From Spirochaetaceae bacterium (GTDB taxonomy: Bacteria; Spirochaetota; Spirochaetia; DSM-2461), in contig JARGFR010000005.1 in NCBI GenBank assembly GCA_029210985.1, positions 1 through 51,471 on the forward strand: a DNA stretch of 51,471 nucleotides, written 5' to 3'. The first letter of the stretch is position 1. Each line of letters starts with the position of its first letter. Shown in pieces: positions 49,160 through 51,471 of the stretch. The translations under genes were made by a program, and so were the position numbers. Under the pieces are notes generated by a model, which searched no databases, was not told the origin of the DNA, and was given only the letters and a program-made list of their open reading frames with translations.

Positions 49160-51471
49160 ACGCCGCCCCGATTTGTTCTCACCAATTCGCCGGTGGTCTG
49201 GACGGTGGCGGGAGTATGTCCGACCAGCGGCAGAATGCGCTCATGCACCAGATCGATGAGCCACTCAGGCTGAGGGAAGAATTCTTCCTCCATCTCCGCG
49301 GCGGGAGATATCCAGTTTCGGGCTCCCAGAACTACCGGAGGAGCGTCCAAGGCATCGAAACAGAGCTGACTCAAATTGTTGGCCACATTATGGAGGACAT
49401 TCCCCCGCTCCACTGCATCGGAGGCCAGGATGACCCGTCCGGTCTTCTTCACCGATTCAACCAGAACGTCGTAATCCAGGGGGTTCACAAAACGCATATC
49501 GATGATTTCCGATTCCACATTGTACTTTTCCTGGAGTTTGTCGGCGGCCTTCATGGCCGTGTAGAGCGTCGCGCCCAGCGTAATGATGGTGAGGTCTTTA
49601 CCTGTTCGACGAACCACCGGAACGCCTTCTGGAGTTTCGTAATATCCCTCGGGAACGCCGCCGGGTTCGAACTGTTCACCGATGCCGTAAAGCTTCTGGC
49701 TCTCGAGGAACACCACCGGGTCGGTCCCGGCCAGGGCCAGGTTGAGCATGCCTTTGGCATCCGCCGGAGTGGCGGGGAAATACACCTTGAGACCGGGGAT
49801 GTGGGCCAGCAGGGCCGTCCAATCCTGGGAATGCTGCGCGCCGTATTTGGCTCCCACCGACACTCGGAGAGTCAGGGGCATCTTCAATACACCGGCGCTC
49901 ATGCTCTGCCACTTGGACATCTGATTGAACACCTCATCCCCCGCCCGGCCAAGGAAGTCGCAGTACATCAGTTCCACAACCGCCCGACCGCCGCTGAGGG
50001 CATATCCCACGCCGGCGCCGACGATGGCACCTTCGGAGATGGGCGAATTGAAAAGCCGGTGGTAGGGCAGTGCTTCGGTGAGCCCGCGATAGACGGCGAA
50101 GGCGCCGCCCCAGTCCCGGTTTTCTTCGCCCCATGCCGCCATGGTGGGATCGATGGAGAAACGATGAATCATGGCTTCAAAAAGAGCGTCTCTGAAGGCG
50201 AACATCTTGGCGGCGCTCACCGGCTTGCCGTTCTCGTCGAAGGCGCTGCGGACTTTCCGCTTCAGGCTCTTCACCCGGTCATTGTCCTCAACTTTCTCCA
50301 GGAGTTCTGGCTCTCTATCGTCCAGTTTCTCCATTTTCTGATTGGAGAACATCACCGACTCGATGAACTTGCCGTCCGGCCGGGGAGAGATGTCCAGAGA
50401 CAAGGACTTCTGGAATGTATCCATCAGCTTCTTGTCAACGGCGCCGCGCATGTCCTCGATGGCCGAATCGTCCAGAAGACCGTTATCCCTCAGATAGGAT
50501 TCGTAGCCGGCAACACAGTCGTTGGCCTGCCAGAGCTCGAGTTCTTCCTTGGTCCGGTAGCTTGATGCATCCGACGGGCTGTGACCGGAGATTCGATAGG
50601 TGATGGTATCCAGCAGCGCCGGCCCCTTGCCTTCCAGCAGGAGCTTCTTCTTCCGATCGGTGGCATCGGCCACCGCCAAGGGATTGTAGCCGTCCACCCG
50701 TTCGGCATGCATATTCTCCGGATTCACGCCGGCACCCACCCTGGCCAGCATGCCGAATCCCATAGTTTCGCCCACCGGCTGGCCGCCCATGCCGTAGAAG
50801 TTGTTGAAGAAGTTGATGAGCACCGGAGGAGATCCGCCCAGGTCCTTGTCCCAGAGAGTCTTGTACTGGTCCATGGCGGCCATCATCATGCCTTCCCACA
50901 CCGGACCGCATCCCATGGACGCGTCTCCGATATTGCCGATGACGATTCCCGGCTTGCGGTTGATCCGTTTATAAAGGGCGGCGCCCACGGCGATATCCCC
51001 GCTTCCGCCGACGATGGCGTTGTTGGGCATGGAGCCGAAAGGCGGGAAGAACGTATGCATCGAGCCGCCCAAGCCCCGGTTGAATCCCGCTTTACGGGCG
51101 AAAATCTCGGCCATGGTGCCGTAGAGGATGAAGTCCACCGCCAAATCCCGCACATCGCCGGAGTGGCCCTTCTCCACCACCTGGAGAATCTCACCCCCCC
51201 AGTAATCCTTCATGATGGTCAGCACGTCCTCTTCTTTCATCGTGACGATGGCCGAGAGAGTCTTGGCCAGAATCTCGCCATGAGAGCGATGAGAGCCGAA
51301 GATAAAGTCCTCATGGCTTAACGCCATGGACTGACCCACCGCCGCCGATTCCTGACCGATGGACAGATGCGCCGGACCCATGTGGTTGTATTCCACGCCC
51401 TTGTAGGAGCCGGTCTTCTTGATGGAGTCCAGAACGGTTTCAAACTCACGGATCAGCAGCATATGGTAATA
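49156..51471 (-). CDS. Thiamine-diphosphate E1-type enzyme, fused alpha and beta subunits (5' end beyond window)
   Basis: The visible 772 residues start mid-protein: the frame continues past the first ATG (51462) as Tyr-Tyr-His and on to the edge, matching the [12 protein letters not shown] opening of E1 alpha subunits, so the true start lies outside. The alpha part has GHxS-like GSHRSHGE and the thiamine site [13 protein letters not shown] to NFFNN. Residues from about 440 form the beta part ([45 protein letters not shown]). Fused E1 enzymes decarboxylate 2-oxoacids or cleave acyloins. No E2 or E3 is present in the visible operon. The dashed chemistry of its substrate is unknown. Confidence 0.88.
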   Translation of the reverse strand, partial: YYHMLLIREFETVLDSIKKTGSYKGVEYNHMGPAHLSIGQESAAVGQSMALSHEDFIFGSHRSHGEILAKTLSAIVTMKEEDVLTIMKDYWGGEILQVVEKGHSGDVRDLAVDFILYGTMAEIFARKAGFNRGLGGSMHTFFPPFGSMPNNAIVGGSGDIAVGAALYKRINRKPGIVIGNIGDASMGCGPVWEGMMMAAMDQYKTLWDKDLGGSPPVLINFFNNFYGMGGQPVGETMGFGMLARVGAGVNPENMHAERVDGYNPLAVADATDRKKKLLLEGKGPALLDTITYRISGHSPSDASSYRTKEELELWQANDCVAGYESYLRDNGLLDDSAIEDMRGAVDKKLMDTFQKSLSLDISPRPDGKFIESVMFSNQKMEKLDDREPELLEKVEDNDRVKSLKRKVRSAFDENGKPVSAAKMFAFRDALFEAMIHRFSIDPTMAAWGEENRDWGGAFAVYRGLTEALPYHRLFNSPISEGAIVGAGVGYALSGGRAVVELMYCDFLGRAGDEVFNQMSKWQSMSAGVLKMPLTLRVSVGAKYGAQHSQDWTALLAHIPGLKVYFPATPADAKGMLNLALAGTDPVVFLESQKLYGIGEQFEPGGVPEGYYETPEGVPVVRRTGKDLTIITLGATLYTAMKAADKLQEKYNVESEIIDMRFVNPLDYDVLVESVKKTGRVILASDAVERGNVLHNVANNLSQLCFDALDAPPVVLGARNWISPAAEMEEEFFPQPEWLIDLVHERILPLVGHTPATVQTTGELVRTNRGGV

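Noticed and set aside
49150-50565. Open plus-strand frame of 471 codons opposite the E1 gene
   Set aside because: Antisense to clear E1 beta and alpha motifs; the translation has no recognisable domain.

Overview
The window is a gene-dense stretch of a bacterial chromosome with two membranes: several lipoproteins with lipoboxes, outer-membrane-type beta proteins, periplasmic binding proteins and sigma-54 control. The abundance of c-di-GMP enzymes, the fused outer-membrane/peptidase and outer-membrane/transglutaminase/TPR proteins, and the sugar-catabolic repertoire suggest a free-living spirochaete (Spirochaetaceae-like). That assignment is inference from gene content; no rRNA or other marker is present. 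I see no tRNA, rRNA, CRISPR array, transposase, prophage or plasmid function, and no intergenic gap over 300 bases.

Left part (1-9011). A minus-strand envelope operon encodes an outer-membrane/transglutaminase/TPR protein, an Ig-like lipoprotein and the first 29 codons of a second lipoprotein cut by the left edge. Next come two small overlapping genes (an unknown protein, then a SlyX-like coiled coil). A plus-strand TPR-GAF-GGDEF diguanylate cyclase follows, preceded by a leader with nested inverted repeats and an intrinsic terminator. Then comes a NarL-type two-component pair.

Middle (9050-28176). A MinD/ParA-type ATPase with an unassigned C-terminal half is followed by proA-proB, a REC-DUF3369-HD-GYP response regulator and a small unknown protein. 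A 7TM GGDEF-EAL phosphodiesterase and a long SppA peptidase come next. A CsoR-CopA-CopZ copper efflux operon, with a readable CsoR-controlled promoter, is followed by a tocopherol-cyclase-like gene. Divergent from csoR is a self-contained module: a sigma-54 promoter, an exported GNFGR-repeat protein, a NapH-type membrane polyferredoxin, an anchored repeat-domain protein, a histidine kinase and an NtrC-type sigma-54 activator.

Right part (28353-51471). A ZIP metal transporter is followed by a cluster resembling the E. coli ydjXYZ-ynjABCDEF neighbourhood: a flavin disulfide oxidoreductase, a YnjB/C/D-type ABC transporter with two separate permeases, a CDP-alcohol phosphatidyltransferase, a DUF547 protein and a divergent TVP38 membrane protein. 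A second EAL phosphodiesterase is convergent with a zinc/manganese ABC operon headed by a small ribbon-helix-helix regulator with a Cys/His-rich tail. The window ends in a six-gene minus-strand sugar operon: a fused E1 alpha/beta thiamine-diphosphate enzyme (open at the right edge), a PHP-domain protein, a short-chain dehydrogenase with an aldolase-linker-like N-terminus, a SorE-like dehydrogenase, an L-fucose-type isomerase and an FGGY kinase. The pathway of this operon and the sigma-54 iron-sulfur module are the two most promising undescribed systems.
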